From Corynebacterium spheniscorum (GTDB lineage: Bacteria > Actinomycetota > Actinomycetes > Mycobacteriales > Mycobacteriaceae), in contig NZ_FOPJ01000008.1 in NCBI RefSeq assembly GCF_900113445.1, forward strand, positions 1 to 64,000: a stretch of 64,000 bases of DNA, written 5' to 3'. Positions 9,403-18,275 of this stretch are shown in pieces (positions within the stretch are counted from its first letter, which is position 1; every line of letters starts with the position of its first letter). Position numbers and translations under genes: made by a program. Under the pieces are notes generated by a model that searched no databases, was not told where the DNA came from, and saw only the letters and a program-made list of their open reading frames with translations.

Positions 9403-9942
9403 CTAGTCTTCCACGCCCGCCGGATCGACGCCCTCTTCAGAGTCCAGATCCTCTTCATCCTCATCATTTAATGGCGGAACAATGAAGACCGGGATACCTG
9501 CGTGGCTGACCACCGCATCCGCAGTAGAAGAGGTCCACAGGCTCTTAAACCCAGTCACCGCGCGGGTGCCGGTCACAATCACATCGGGGCGTAATTCCTT
9601 GGCGGCATCCACAATCGCCGACCAAATCGCCGTAGCGGTTTCCACCAAATGCGCGCGTGCCCGCAACCCCAGGGACTCCGCAAGTTCCACGCCCTCCCGG
9701 CAAATCCGGCGAGCCTCGGTATAGGCGGGGTCTTCTTCCTCCGCGCCGGCGGACCAATCAGCTTGGCGCAACCCAGACATGCTCACCGCTCGTGCTGCTT
9801 GGCGATGCAAAGGCTCCCAGGCGGTGAGGATCTCCACATGGCGGGGGCGTAGCAGATGCGCGGCATCAGTGAGCGCGCGTTTTGCCTGATCTGAGCCGTC
9901 ATAGGCGATCAGCATGGTCATCGCGGTATCTTCTTGGCTCAT
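9403..9942 (-). CDS. Universal stress protein (UspA family)
   Basis: 179 residues with a single Usp domain: N-terminal MLIAYDGSDQAKRAL, and the near-C-terminal nucleotide-binding pattern VTGTRAVTGFKSLWTSSTADAVVSHAGIPVFIV, a variant of the G2xG9xG(S/T) ATP-binding motif in which the second part is diverged. The C-terminus is a 20-residue acidic tail (DEDEEDLDSEEG). AGGAAG lies 6 nt before the ATG. Monocistronic by spacing; function (stress or nucleotide-dependent regulation) is known only at family level. Confidence 0.85.
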   Translation of the reverse strand: MSQEDTAMTMLIAYDGSDQAKRALTDAAHLLRPRHVEILTAWEPLHRQAARAVSMSGLRQADWSAGAEEEDPAYTEARRICREGVELAESLGLRARAHLVETATAIWSAIVDAAKELRPDVIVTGTRAVTGFKSLWTSSTADAVVSHAGIPVFIVPPLNDEDEEDLDSEEGVDPAGVED

Positions 9943-10126
9943 TATTCACTTCCTGTGTGAGAAGGGGGGTGTGTCTGGTCCAGCTGTATTCAGGGCGCGA
10001 GAAGGCCCGCGGGGCATAGTGTACGCATTGCATCACCACGATGCGGAGTAAAAGGACATATCGCAGGGGGCACCCCGGTACGTAGGGGTTGGTAATTTAG
10101 CCCACATTTCAGGCACACTGCAACAC

Positions 10127-11350
10127 ATGAGTTTTGCTGAGCCCACACCCACGCCGAAAGCCACGCGCTGGCTCTTCGCCACACTCAGCGTACTGGGGCT
10201 CAGCAGCATCGGGGTGCTCAGCGCCTGCGCCCAAAGCAGCACTGGCCTGGGCCAACCAAGCCCTAGTGCAACAGCCGCGCAAAGCACCACCGCCATCACA
10301 ACTACCAGCACCACCACCACAACCATCACCACTACTGTGGCAGCCCCGCAGGTCGATCCCGACACCCTTCGCGCGCAGGTCGCTTCCTTAATGTTTGTGG
10401 GGGTGCGCAACTTCGAGGAAGCCCACCGCGCCCTCGAACTCGGCGCCGGCGGACTATTCATCCCCAGCTGGGCAGATCCGGGCCTACTCACCACCCCCGG
10501 CCGTAATATCCAGGCACTTCGCGAAGAATTCCCGGATTTCCCCTTCGAGGTCGCCATTGATTTTGAAGGTGGGCGTGTCCAACGCCACCAAGAAGTGCTC
10601 GGCTCCTGGCCCTCCCCACGCGAACTCGCCGCCAACCACAGCCCCGAAGATGTCCGCGCCATTGCCCACAGCATCGGCGCCAGCTTGCACGCCCACGGCA
10701 TCACCATCGATTTCGCCCCGGTGCTTGATCTTGATGGCGGTGGCCTCGAAGTAGTCGGCGACCGCGCCTTTTCCACCGACCCACACACCGCCGCCAGCTA
10801 TGCCACCGCCTTTGCCGAAGGGCTTAGCGATGCTGGGGTGCACGCGGTTTTCAAACACTTCCCCGGCCATGGCCGCGCCACCGGCGATACTCACCTCGGA
10901 TTGGCCAGCACCCCGCCACTAGAAGAGATGAAAAAACTCGACCTCATCCCCTATGGAGAAAGCCTCAGCAATAGCCGCGGCGCCGGGGTCATGGTTGGGC
11001 ATATGATCGTCCCCGGACTCGGCGACCCCAGCACCCCCGGCAGCCTCAACCCCGCCACCTACCGGCTCCTGCGCGAAGGCATCTACCCCGGCGGCCGCCC
11101 CTTCAACGGCCCGGTTATCACCGATGATCTCTCCGGCATGAAAGCCATCAGCGATCTCATGGGAACCACCGAAGCCGTCCGCCGCGCCCTGATCGCCGGC
11201 GCTGATCAAGCACTCTGGTCCAGTGGCGACCACCTCGAAGAATGCATTGATGCTGTGCTCGAGACCGTGGCTACAGGTGAGCTTTCCGCGCGCGACATTG
11301 CAGAAAAATCACGTCGGGCACACCCGCATCTTCCGCACGCGAGTAGCTAG
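10127..11350 (+). CDS. Glycoside hydrolase family 3 lipoprotein (NagZ-like beta-N-acetylglucosaminidase)
   Basis: 407 residues. The signal peptide ends in lipobox LSAC (Cys34), followed by a Ser/Thr-rich linker (41-72) and a single GH3 N-terminal barrel. KHFPGHG (243-249) and the D-T-H loop at 254-256 (GDTHLGL) are the NagZ hallmarks, where His acts as general acid/base partner; ITDDLSG (331-337) carries the nucleophile Asp. Expected to release GlcNAc from peptidoglycan fragments at the outer face of the membrane. The Thr-rich linker would space the enzyme away from the membrane. Confidence 0.88.
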   Translation: MSFAEPTPTPKATRWLFATLSVLGLSSIGVLSACAQSSTGLGQPSPSATAAQSTTAITTTSTTTTTITTTVAAPQVDPDTLRAQVASLMFVGVRNFEEAHRALELGAGGLFIPSWADPGLLTTPGRNIQALREEFPDFPFEVAIDFEGGRVQRHQEVLGSWPSPRELAANHSPEDVRAIAHSIGASLHAHGITIDFAPVLDLDGGGLEVVGDRAFSTDPHTAASYATAFAEGLSDAGVHAVFKHFPGHGRATGDTHLGLASTPPLEEMKKLDLIPYGESLSNSRGAGVMVGHMIVPGLGDPSTPGSLNPATYRLLREGIYPGGRPFNGPVITDDLSGMKAISDLMGTTEAVRRALIAGADQALWSSGDHLEECIDAVLETVATGELSARDIAEKSRRAHPHLPHASS

Positions 11351-11415
11351 AACCCCAGCCAAGTTCATCGCCTAAAAGTAGGAATTTCTGGGCCCTGAGC
11401 AGTACTCTAAGGGCT

Positions 11416-13116
11416 GTGAATAAGCCCGCCACCAAAACCACCACCCACCGCCGCGGCTGGATCATCGCTCTCGGGGTCCTCCTCGGCGTCCTCATCGCCG
11501 GTGGCGTCGCTTTCGCCCTGGACCATGCCGTCAATGGCGATAAGGTACCCCGCGGGGTAGCAGTAGGTGGCGTAGAGATCGGCCGCATGGACCGCGCCGA
11601 CGCCCAAGCCACCCTAGAACGCGAACTCAAAGATAAGGTCAGCGCACCAATCAAGATTCGCGCCGGGGAATTAGAAACCAGCGTGCTTCCCGGCGAAGCC
11701 GGCATCACCCCGAATTGGAAAGCCACCGTGGATTCCACTGGAAAGATGTCCTATAACCCCATTACCTGGGTGATGGACTTCTTCCGCCAACGCGAAATAC
11801 CCATCTCCAGTGATGCCGACCCACAACTCTTAGATGCCGCAGTGCATCGCATCACCGAAGATCTTCACCGCGAACCCGCTGATGCCTCCATCAACCTCGC
11901 TGAGGGCAAAGCCGAGCTCATCCCCGCTGTGACCGGCCAAAGCGTTGATCCCCGCTTGGTGGAGGTGGACCTTTTAACCGGCTGGTTGGATCCGGAAGGC
12001 ATTGATCTTGAGGCGAAGGAAAACCCACCAGCTATTGGTGATTCCGTTGCCCAAAAGATTATTAATGGCCCCGCCAAGCGCGCCCTTTCTGCCCCTATTG
12101 TGTTGCACGGCCAAGACGGTATTGATGGTGTGATTCCCCCGGAAAGAATCGGCGAGATCCTGCACTTCCATCCCGAACCGGACACCAAAAAGATCCAGCC
12201 CGAGGTGGATGTTGAAGCCGCCCACGGCATTCTTAATGAAGCCCTCGCCGCCACCGAGCAGGAACGCCAAAACGCGCGCATCGGATACTCCGGTGGCCAA
12301 CGGGTGATCACCCCGCACGTGGATGGCCTGAAAATTAATTGGGAAGAAAGCCTCGCCGATTTCCCCGAACGCGTTATCGGTGAATCCCCCAAAGAATGGG
12401 ATGCCAGCTATGTTGAGGATCCCGCTAGCTTCACCACCGAAGATGCCCAACACGCCACCTTCGATGAAGTAGTTGGCGAGTTCAGCACCAGCGGTTTCGC
12501 CGCGGCTTCTGGGCATAACATCCAACTCACCGCCGCCACCGTTAATGGCGCCATTGTCGCCCCGGGTGAGGTGTTCTCACTCAATGGCTACACCGGGCCC
12601 CGTGGTACCGCCCAAGGCTATGTGGAATCCGGCATTATCCTCAACGGCCATGCCGATAAAGCCGTCGGCGGTGGTATTAGCCAATTCGCCACCACCTTGT
12701 ATAACGCCGCTTATTTCGCCGGCATGCAAGATGTCGCGCACACCGCACATAGTTACTACATTTCTCGCTACCCAGCAGGACGTGAAGCCACCGTTTATGA
12801 AGGTGCCATTGACCTGCAATTCAAAAACACCTCGCCCTACCCGGTACGCATCGACACCTACTTCGGTGATGGTGCCATCACCGTCAAACTCATGGGCGTG
12901 AAAACCGTGAGCGTGGAATCCATTAATGGTGGCCGCTGGGCACCCACCCAACCTCAGCGCATCACCTTAAGCGGTAGCGATTGCGTACCCAGTGGTGGGG
13001 CGCCTGGATTTACCACCTCCGATACCCGCATTATCCGGGATTTGGCTGGTAATGAGATTTCCCGCAATACCACCACCACGGTGTATGACCCCTCGCCGAT
13101 TGTGCGCTGCGAGTAA
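11416..13116 (+). CDS. VanW family protein with peptidoglycan-binding-like repeats
   Basis: 566 residues, GTG start. One N-terminal membrane helix (about 14-36) is followed by YoaR-like putative peptidoglycan-binding domains (about 45-340) and a C-terminal VanW domain (about 345-500) containing VVGEFST, VAPGEVFSLNGYTGPR and the GGGISQFATTLYNAAYFAG signature. A short C-terminal region has two cysteines (DCVPSGGAP, IVRCE) that could form a disulfide. VanW domains occur in vancomycin clusters and as stand-alone wall proteins; the activity is unresolved. Ends shortly before a strong terminator. Confidence 0.85.
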   Translation: MNKPATKTTTHRRGWIIALGVLLGVLIAGGVAFALDHAVNGDKVPRGVAVGGVEIGRMDRADAQATLERELKDKVSAPIKIRAGELETSVLPGEAGITPNWKATVDSTGKMSYNPITWVMDFFRQREIPISSDADPQLLDAAVHRITEDLHREPADASINLAEGKAELIPAVTGQSVDPRLVEVDLLTGWLDPEGIDLEAKENPPAIGDSVAQKIINGPAKRALSAPIVLHGQDGIDGVIPPERIGEILHFHPEPDTKKIQPEVDVEAAHGILNEALAATEQERQNARIGYSGGQRVITPHVDGLKINWEESLADFPERVIGESPKEWDASYVEDPASFTTEDAQHATFDEVVGEFSTSGFAAASGHNIQLTAATVNGAIVAPGEVFSLNGYTGPRGTAQGYVESGIILNGHADKAVGGGISQFATTLYNAAYFAGMQDVAHTAHSYYISRYPAGREATVYEGAIDLQFKNTSPYPVRIDTYFGDGAITVKLMGVKTVSVESINGGRWAPTQPQRITLSGSDCVPSGGAPGFTTSDTRIIRDLAGNEISRNTTTTVYDPSPIVRCE

Positions 13117-13121
13117 TTAAC

Positions 13122-13166
13122 TCAACCCCCGCAGAGTGTTTTTCAAGCTGTGTGGGGTTGATTTTT
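13122..13166 (+). terminator. Rho-independent terminator after the VanW gene
   Basis: TCAACCCC (13122-13129) pairs with GGGGTTGA (13154-13161), followed by a T5 run. The loop is long (24 nt), but the arms are perfect and it sits immediately after the stop codon. Confidence 0.65.
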
Positions 13167-13173
13167 GCCCTTA

Positions 13174-13190
13174 AGTGAATATGATTCACT
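13174..13190. promoter_or_regulatory. Palindromic operator candidate upstream of the MFS gene
   Basis: AGTGAAT-ATG-ATTCACT is a perfect 7-bp inverted repeat with a 3-nt centre, about 100 bp before the MFS start codon. Size and symmetry fit a TetR/MarR-type dimer site. No regulator gene is adjacent, so a trans-acting repressor would be needed. Confidence 0.45.
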
Positions 13191-13288
13191 ATTGACTAAG
13201 GAGTACCTATAGTCAGATTTGTTGCTGCAGTATCCCCCAAACCCCCAAAGCCCCGAACGATGAGGCAGAAAGCGCCCAATAACCCATC

Positions 13289-14560
13289 ATGACCGAAGCA
13301 CAACCGAATGCTCAGTCCCCGGTAGCACACACCCCTGGTGCCGCACCGGATCAATTCAAGCTCGTCTCGATCATCGTGTTCCTGGCCTTCTTAGGCCAAA
13401 TGATCCTCAACCCCGTGATCGCACCACTATCGCGTTCCTTGGATCTCCAAGAATGGCATGTGGGCGCCATGATCTCGCTGGCTGCCGTCGCTCTGGCGCT
13501 ACTCAGCCAATTCTGGGGTCGCCGTTCCCTTAAAGTCGGGGCCAAAAAAGTTTTTATCCTCTCCACCCTGCTCGCCGCCGCAGCACTGGTGCTCTTCGCC
13601 GTGATCAGCTGGTTCGGCATGAAAGGCATGCTCGCCGGCACGACCTTATTCCTGCTCATGCTGCTGACCCGCGGCATCTTCTATGGTGGCGCGATCTCTG
13701 CGATCAACCCCACCGCCATGGCCTATATCACCAGCACCACCAGTGATGAGAAAGCCCGACTACGCCAACTCGGCGCCATCGGCGCCATGCAGGCCCTCAG
13801 CGGCATGATCGGTGCTTTCCTTGGTGGCGCATTAGGAGCCATCAGCCTCATGGCACCGCTTATCCTCATGCCCATTATGGTGCTTTGCGCAACCACCTTG
13901 GTGGCCGTGAAAATGCATCCCTACCGCGATGATCAGCTCATCGAGCAGCCAGCGCGCATTAGCTACACCGATAAGCGCGTGTACCCCTTCCTCATCGCTG
14001 GGTTCCTGCTCTTTATTGCCTTCGGCACCCTTACCCTCATCGTTGGTTTTGTGGTGCAAGACCGCTTCGGTTTAGATGCCGGCGCAACGGCCGGTTACTC
14101 CGCTGGTTTTATCCTGCTGGCCTCGGTGGTTATGGTCATCACCCAAGCTGTGGTGCTGCCCAAACTTAATTTAAGTGCCCGCACGCTACTGCGCCTGGGC
14201 CTTTCCATCATGCTGGTGGCCTTCATCGTGCTGCTGATTCCTGCTGGTTATTTCCTCTTCGCAGTCGGCTACTTCCTCGGTGGTGCCGGTGCTGGCCTGG
14301 CGATCCCTGGTTATAGCACTGGCCCCACCCTGCTAGCCACCAAGGAAGAACAAGGCGGTATTGGCGGGATCATTAACGCCACCAATGGCTGGACCTATGC
14401 CATCGCCCCGATTCTTTCCACTTCGCTTTATGGATGGAATCCGGAAAGCCCATTTATTATGTGCGTGGTTTTATTGGCCATCGCGGTGCTCTTCTGTTTC
14501 TTGCATCCCACTTTGCGCAGCTCCAAGATCGCCCAAACCCCAGCCCCGGTAGCTGCCTAA
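13289..14560 (+). CDS. MFS transporter
   Basis: 423 residues, 12 predicted membrane helices in two six-helix halves. The loop between helices 2 and 3 reads FWGRRSLKVGAKKVFI, a form of the MFS G-x-x-x-D/R-R-x-G-R/K-K motif. Resembles drug:H+ antiporter-1 type efflux proteins; substrate cannot be assigned. Preceded by the palindrome at 13174-13190, suggesting it is controlled on its own. Confidence 0.85.
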   Translation: MTEAQPNAQSPVAHTPGAAPDQFKLVSIIVFLAFLGQMILNPVIAPLSRSLDLQEWHVGAMISLAAVALALLSQFWGRRSLKVGAKKVFILSTLLAAAALVLFAVISWFGMKGMLAGTTLFLLMLLTRGIFYGGAISAINPTAMAYITSTTSDEKARLRQLGAIGAMQALSGMIGAFLGGALGAISLMAPLILMPIMVLCATTLVAVKMHPYRDDQLIEQPARISYTDKRVYPFLIAGFLLFIAFGTLTLIVGFVVQDRFGLDAGATAGYSAGFILLASVVMVITQAVVLPKLNLSARTLLRLGLSIMLVAFIVLLIPAGYFLFAVGYFLGGAGAGLAIPGYSTGPTLLATKEEQGGIGGIINATNGWTYAIAPILSTSLYGWNPESPFIMCVVLLAIAVLFCFLHPTLRSSKIAQTPAPVAA

Positions 14561-14641
14561 GTACAGCGCCTACCCCAATTGTGGACAGACGTACCATGGG
14601 TGGGGAAGTACATGCGGCAGAAGATGGGGAGATGACATTCA

Positions 14642-15505
14642 TTGAGCACCGCACTTGTCCTTGGCGCTAGCGGCTATCTGGGGCGATATCTCGTGGCAGA
14701 ATTAGCTGCCCGCGGTTATCGCGTGCGCGCACTGGTTCGGAACAAAGAGCGCGCCGAAGCACCCGACCCGCATGGGGCACCTGCACTAGCGGGACTGGTC
14801 GATGAATGGGTAGTCGGCGATATTAGAGATCCACAGATCAGCAGGGGCCTTAGCGAAGGGGCCTGCCATGTGTTCAGCGCATTGGGGGTTACCCACCAAA
14901 AGGCAAGCCCATGGGAGATTGATTTCTTAGGCAACCTCGCGGTCCTTCGCGATGCGGAACAACAGGGTGTGCAGACCTTCTCCTATGCCAGTGCACTGGG
15001 GGTCGAAGAAGGCCTCACCGCGGTGAAACGCTGCAAATACGCCTTTGAAGAAGTCTTGTTGCGCAGCCGCGTGAAAGGCTATATCTCGCGGCCTTCTGGC
15101 TATTTCTCTGATTTATCTGCGATCTTCGGCATGGCGAAAAAGGGTCGAGTCCTGCAGATCGGGGAGGGCACGCACCGCATGAACCCCATCCACGGGGCCG
15201 ACCTAGCAGCCTTTATGGTCGATCACCTGGAGGGTGCACCAGCGGTATACCCAGTTGGTGGGCCGGAAGTGTTTTATGCCCATGAGATTCCAGAACTTGC
15301 CTTCGAGGTTTTAGGTACCACGCCGCGCACGCACACTGTCCCCTTTGGGGTTGCGGAAGGTGCCGTGAAGGTGGTTTCAAAGCTTAAGCCCTCTTTCCAG
15401 GACACCGGGAAGTTCATTCTTTCCACGATGAGCAAAGATGCGGTGGGGGAGAAGACCGGCAACCGAACACTGCGGGAGTATTTCCTGGAATTAGCCGACG
15501 CTTAA
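14642..15505 (+). CDS. NAD(P)-binding SDR-like epimerase/reductase
   Basis: 287 residues starting at TTG, beginning STALVLGASGYLGRYL, the extended/atypical SDR nucleotide motif GxSGxLG (GAxGxxG type). VRNKERAE after strand 2 (Arg-containing) favours NADP(H). The canonical YxxxK is not clear, placing it with atypical SDRs (NmrA/complex-I-type). GGGGAG at 14624-14629 is 12 nt from TTG, a long spacing, so the start is tentative. No operon partner. Confidence 0.75.
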   Translation: MSTALVLGASGYLGRYLVAELAARGYRVRALVRNKERAEAPDPHGAPALAGLVDEWVVGDIRDPQISRGLSEGACHVFSALGVTHQKASPWEIDFLGNLAVLRDAEQQGVQTFSYASALGVEEGLTAVKRCKYAFEEVLLRSRVKGYISRPSGYFSDLSAIFGMAKKGRVLQIGEGTHRMNPIHGADLAAFMVDHLEGAPAVYPVGGPEVFYAHEIPELAFEVLGTTPRTHTVPFGVAEGAVKVVSKLKPSFQDTGKFILSTMSKDAVGEKTGNRTLREYFLELADA

Positions 15506-15936
15506 CTGGTGCTATTAAAGCGCTTCATGGAATGTGCTCCCTTATTGCTGCACTGCATTATGTATTCGCGGGGGCCTGATGCGAGGAAAATTTTTGGGCG
15601 GTAGTTTAGGGCTCCCCGGGCTAGCTGGGAAGGGGCTGGCAGCGCCTCCTGTCAGCTAGGAATGCTTGTGATGCGGGCTGGCAAAAGGCTGGCAACTATG
15701 CCCTGGGAACTGCACTTATGGGGTGTGATCCTTAAAGTGGTAGGCAGTTGCAATTATGTTAGCGTTGGTGCTCAACGACCATTGACACTTCATCTGCTGA
15801 TACCCGATAAACCACGGCAGCTAGATAAACCCCCACAGCAAATTACTCTGGGGGTCTATTTCTAGTGTGCACGGTTATTTGGGGTGCGCATTTCCTATCC
15901 CTGCGAGACTAAGAAAAGCCTAATATCCTCCATATC
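15506..15936. other. Intergenic stretch without a supported gene
   Basis: 430 bp. No frame here has coding character I can support. It includes the terminator-like hairpin at 15829-15858 and the short region upstream of the next membrane protein gene. Confidence 0.5.
15829..15858 (+). terminator. Terminator-like hairpin
   Basis: ACCCCC (15829-15834) pairs with GGGGGT (15850-15855), followed by a weak T-rich tail (CTATTTCT). It is over 300 bp from the end of the SDR-like gene, so the transcript it ends is unclear. Confidence 0.45.
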
Positions 15937-16377
15937 ATGCCCATTCAGGAATCAACCCACACCCAATGGCACCCCATCCCACACAACAAGGAAGAAGTCG
16001 CCCGACTCTTCCTCCCCGATAGTCCGCGCTCTACCTTCAACCTCATTGCCTTGCCGCTACTGCCCACCGTGGGGGCGTTGCTGGTTTATAGCGCGGTCTT
16101 CAACAAACCCAGCGGTGGTTTCGGTGGAGCGATGGTGGTGCTCTTCCTCAGTGTGCTGGGGATGATGGCGCAATTTTTTATTAGCAGCCAAGTAGGTTCG
16201 GCGGCCGCAAAAATTTCGAGGAACCCGTGGTGGCTAAAAGCTGCCCACGGTGTGGTTGCGGTGCTCACCATGTGGGTGCCTTATAGCTTGGTTTTTCCTG
16301 GTGGCGTACACGCCCTCAGCGCGGCCGTGGCGGCGGTGATGATTGAAGCAGTGTTTTTGTGCTGGCTTTTTCGCTGA
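15937..16377 (+). CDS. Small membrane protein, intact copy of a duplicated gene
   Basis: 146 residues with a soluble N-terminus and four predicted membrane helices. The core GGFGGAMVVLFLSVLGMMAQFF is closely matched by a broken copy at 17930-18260, and both copies are followed by a minus-strand ABC permease of the same family. I do not recognise the family. Convergent with the permease remnant; the CCCCC/GGGGG hairpin at 16391-16403 separates them. Confidence 0.6.
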   Translation: MPIQESTHTQWHPIPHNKEEVARLFLPDSPRSTFNLIALPLLPTVGALLVYSAVFNKPSGGFGGAMVVLFLSVLGMMAQFFISSQVGSAAAKISRNPWWLKAAHGVVAVLTMWVPYSLVFPGGVHALSAAVAAVMIEAVFLCWLFR

Positions 16378-16390
16378 AGCTAAACAACAA

Positions 16391-16403
16391 CCCCCTGTGG
16401 GGG
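16391..16403. terminator. Bidirectional hairpin between convergent genes
   Basis: CCCCC-TGT-GGGGG immediately downstream of the membrane protein stop codon, and downstream of the minus-strand permease remnant. Strong but short stem without a clear T run. Confidence 0.35.
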
Positions 16404-16407
16404 CGGA

Positions 16408-16635
16408 TCAGATACGTTCGCTGCGGCCGAAGATATAGAGTCCCACGCCAACACAGCAACTAATGATAAGCACACTGGTGATGCAGGGCCACAAGATACG
16501 TTCAGCTTCCGCGCCGCGGGCTAAAGCTAGGGCAGTGGAGGCAAGGCCGGTGGGTAGATAGTGCAAGGCGCGCACCCACATTCCGCCTAGGGCTAAAAGC
16601 ACATAGACGGCGAGCCTACTCCTGCTGACGCCATC
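16408..16635 (-). pseudogene. ABC-2 permease, C-terminal fragment only
   Basis: The last ~75 codons match the C-terminus of the intact permease at 18276-19100: VLLALGGMWVRALHYLPTGL against VLMALGGLWVSASHYLPTAL, then ILWPC and an identical GLYIFGR..ERI end. Upstream of this the frame runs into unrelated sequence, which on the opposite strand is part of another ABC gene. A truncated second copy of the permease, so no functional product is expected. Confidence 0.75.
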
Positions 16636-16903
16636 ATAAGTCCATAATCCCGATGTCCTCAAAGAACGCGACGCAGAAGGCGTGCCCGTCATCTTTTCCT
16701 CGCACCAACTCGACCTGGTGGAGCGGCTTTGTGACCGCGTCGGCAGTATCCGCGAAGGCCACATGGTCGCCAGCGATACCATCCCCAACCTGCGACAACA
16801 AGATCAACAGGTCATCGATATCCGCCTCCTCAACGCGTTGCCCGGCTGGACGCAGCATCTCCCCGCCGCCATCACCACACCCCACGGAGGCCACCATGCA
16901 TGA
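16635..16903 (+). pseudogene. ABC transporter ATPase, 3' fragment
   Basis: An open frame without a start encodes the C-terminal part of a NatA-like ATPase: VLKERDAEGVPVIFSSHQLD, containing the switch His, then LVERLCDRVGSIREGHMVA. Walker A, signature and Walker B are all missing. It joins the permease remnant, which lies on the other strand, abruptly at about 16635, marking a rearrangement junction. The stop overlaps the start of the next fragment as in an intact operon. Confidence 0.75.
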
Positions 16904-17090
16904 TGTACTTCTGATCGCTCGCAGAGAGTTCGAAGTCAGGTTCTTCAAAAACGCGCCGACCTCCATTGCGGTGACCATCCTGCTCACCATCGGGGGAATG
17001 TTCTTCATCACCTGGCTCAGCAAAACGCCGACGCCCCACCGTGCACCTCGGCACCCCCTTCCGCAGGGAAGCAAGCTCGTCAGAATCTAA
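16896..17090 (+). pseudogene. ABC-2 permease, 5' fragment
   Basis: Starts MHDVLLIARREFEVRFFKNA, the conserved N-terminus of NatB-like ABC-2 permeases, with one membrane helix (about residues 23-40). After roughly 45 codons it runs into unrelated sequence and stops at 64 residues, whereas intact members have about 400. Overlap with the upstream ATPase fragment preserves the original operon order. Confidence 0.7.
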
Positions 17091-17147
17091 AATGCGACGT
17101 TCTGCAACGGGGTGCACTGAAATTGGCCAAAAGTTCAAGCTCAGCCA

Positions 17148-17375
17148 CTAAGGCTGGACCCTAAACTCTCTTCCAGATGCGCCCTCCTGCGAGGACGAGC
17201 GCTCTTCATTCGGTAAGTCCTTGGCTTTTGGGGTGAGCAGAACTGATAGTAAGCAGCCGATGCCCACAATCACCGCGATTTTTACTGCCCAGAGGGATTC
17301 GCCACTAATCCAGCCAATGACAGCAACTACGCTGATTACGGCGAGCGCACTGAGTAGGAACTTTTCCTTGTTCAT
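17148..17375 (-). CDS. Small two-helix membrane protein
   Basis: 75 residues, ATG preceded by GAGGAGGG 8 nt upstream. Two hydrophobic helices (about 6-24 and 29-48) are followed by a charged tail. It lies directly downstream of a broken gene for a small Cys-containing secreted protein on the same strand. The size and arrangement would suit an immunity or accessory protein for a secreted peptide, but no sequence match is recognised. Confidence 0.55.
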   Translation of the reverse strand: MNKEKFLLSALAVISVVAVIGWISGESLWAVKIAVIVGIGCLLSVLLTPKAKDLPNEERSSSQEGASGREFRVQP

Positions 17376-17394
17376 ATCTTGACCCTCCTCTTTA

Positions 17395-17710
17395 CTATCC
17401 GCGAATGGCATTAAGGTCACACGTCGCGTATCCACTAAGGCCAACTACAGCAGCACCTTCTCCTAAGGCTTTCGCGATCGTGCTAACACCAGTTGCATAC
17501 GGAATCCCTGCAGCAGTGATTCCTGCCAAGCATTTAGCCCACGCTCGATTCTGAGAAGCTTGGGCATTCGAAATTCCGAACTCAGGCGGCAAACCGACAC
17601 ACCCTGCCCCTGCTGGATATCCTGCGGCATGACAGTCCGCGGCACCGGCTACCAACAAGCAAGGTCGTTGACACCAGTGAGATCGCTACAAGAGACTCCT
17701 TCTTAGTGAT
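17395..17710 (-). pseudogene. Frameshifted small secreted four-cysteine protein
   Basis: Two overlapping minus-strand frames join into one secreted protein. The first encodes a signal peptide (TKKESLVAISLVSTTLLV), the second continues AGAADC and a mature part of about 75 residues with four Cys, Gly/Ala-rich and ending LNAIRG. Removing one base in the GTTGGTAGCC stretch near 17650 would fuse the frames and produce an Ala-x-Ala cleavage site. The expected start codon position is ATC, not ATG/GTG. Possibly a bacteriocin-like or toxin-like peptide; family not recognised. Confidence 0.55.
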
Positions 17711-17777
17711 TGAAGTGTTCTGGGTTTTGTTCCTAGGTATTTATCTTGTGTGTGATTGTCCCAGAGGGCTTGGCGTG

Positions 17778-17814
17778 AACCCCAAACGATGCTTCGACCT
17801 TGATGGGGTTTTGT
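17778..17814 (+). terminator. Terminator-like hairpin
   Basis: AACCCCA (17778-17784) pairs with TGGGGTT (17804-17810), followed by TTG. It lies in a ~220-bp non-coding gap between the broken secreted-protein gene and the broken membrane-protein gene. Confidence 0.4.
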
Positions 17815-17929
17815 AGTCTAACGAGGCATGCAGCCTCGAGAACGCCGCCCAGACACCATTTTAGCGGTTTTCATTTGCTTGTGAAGTACGTAGGTTGTGG
17901 GCGCGCTGGCGATGCCGGCGGATGATCTG

Positions 17930-18260
17930 TTTTTGCGGAGGGTCTGCTGCAGCTTGGGTGCCATCGCCTTTTATGGGGGGTGTGTGCTGAGGCAACTGGT
18001 GGGGTTGGCGGAGTGATGGTGGTGCTCTTTTTAACCCTGGTGGGGATGCTGGCCCAATTCTTTGCGGCCAGCCAGGTTAATGCACTGGCCCCGAAATTCT
18101 CCCGGAGCCAATCCATGCACATGTTGGTGGCAATAGTGGCTATGGCCTTGCCTTATAGTTTGGCTTTCCGCGGTGTGTTTGCGACCTTAGGCAGCGCGGG
18201 GCGATCGCGGTGGTAATTGAAGTGGTGTTTTTAAAGCTGCTCTATCTTAGGCGGCGCTGA
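17930..18260 (+). pseudogene. Broken copy of the small membrane protein gene
   Basis: Aligns by eye with the C-terminal two thirds of the 15937-16377 protein: GGVGGVMVVLFLTLVGMLAQFF, PYSLAFRG, VIEVVFLKLL then stop. At least two frameshifts are needed (around 17980 and 18195-18205) and no start codon is in register. It is followed, as in the other copy, by a minus-strand permease of the same family. Confidence 0.75.
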
Positions 18261-18275
18261 CTACGCCCAGGGTGT

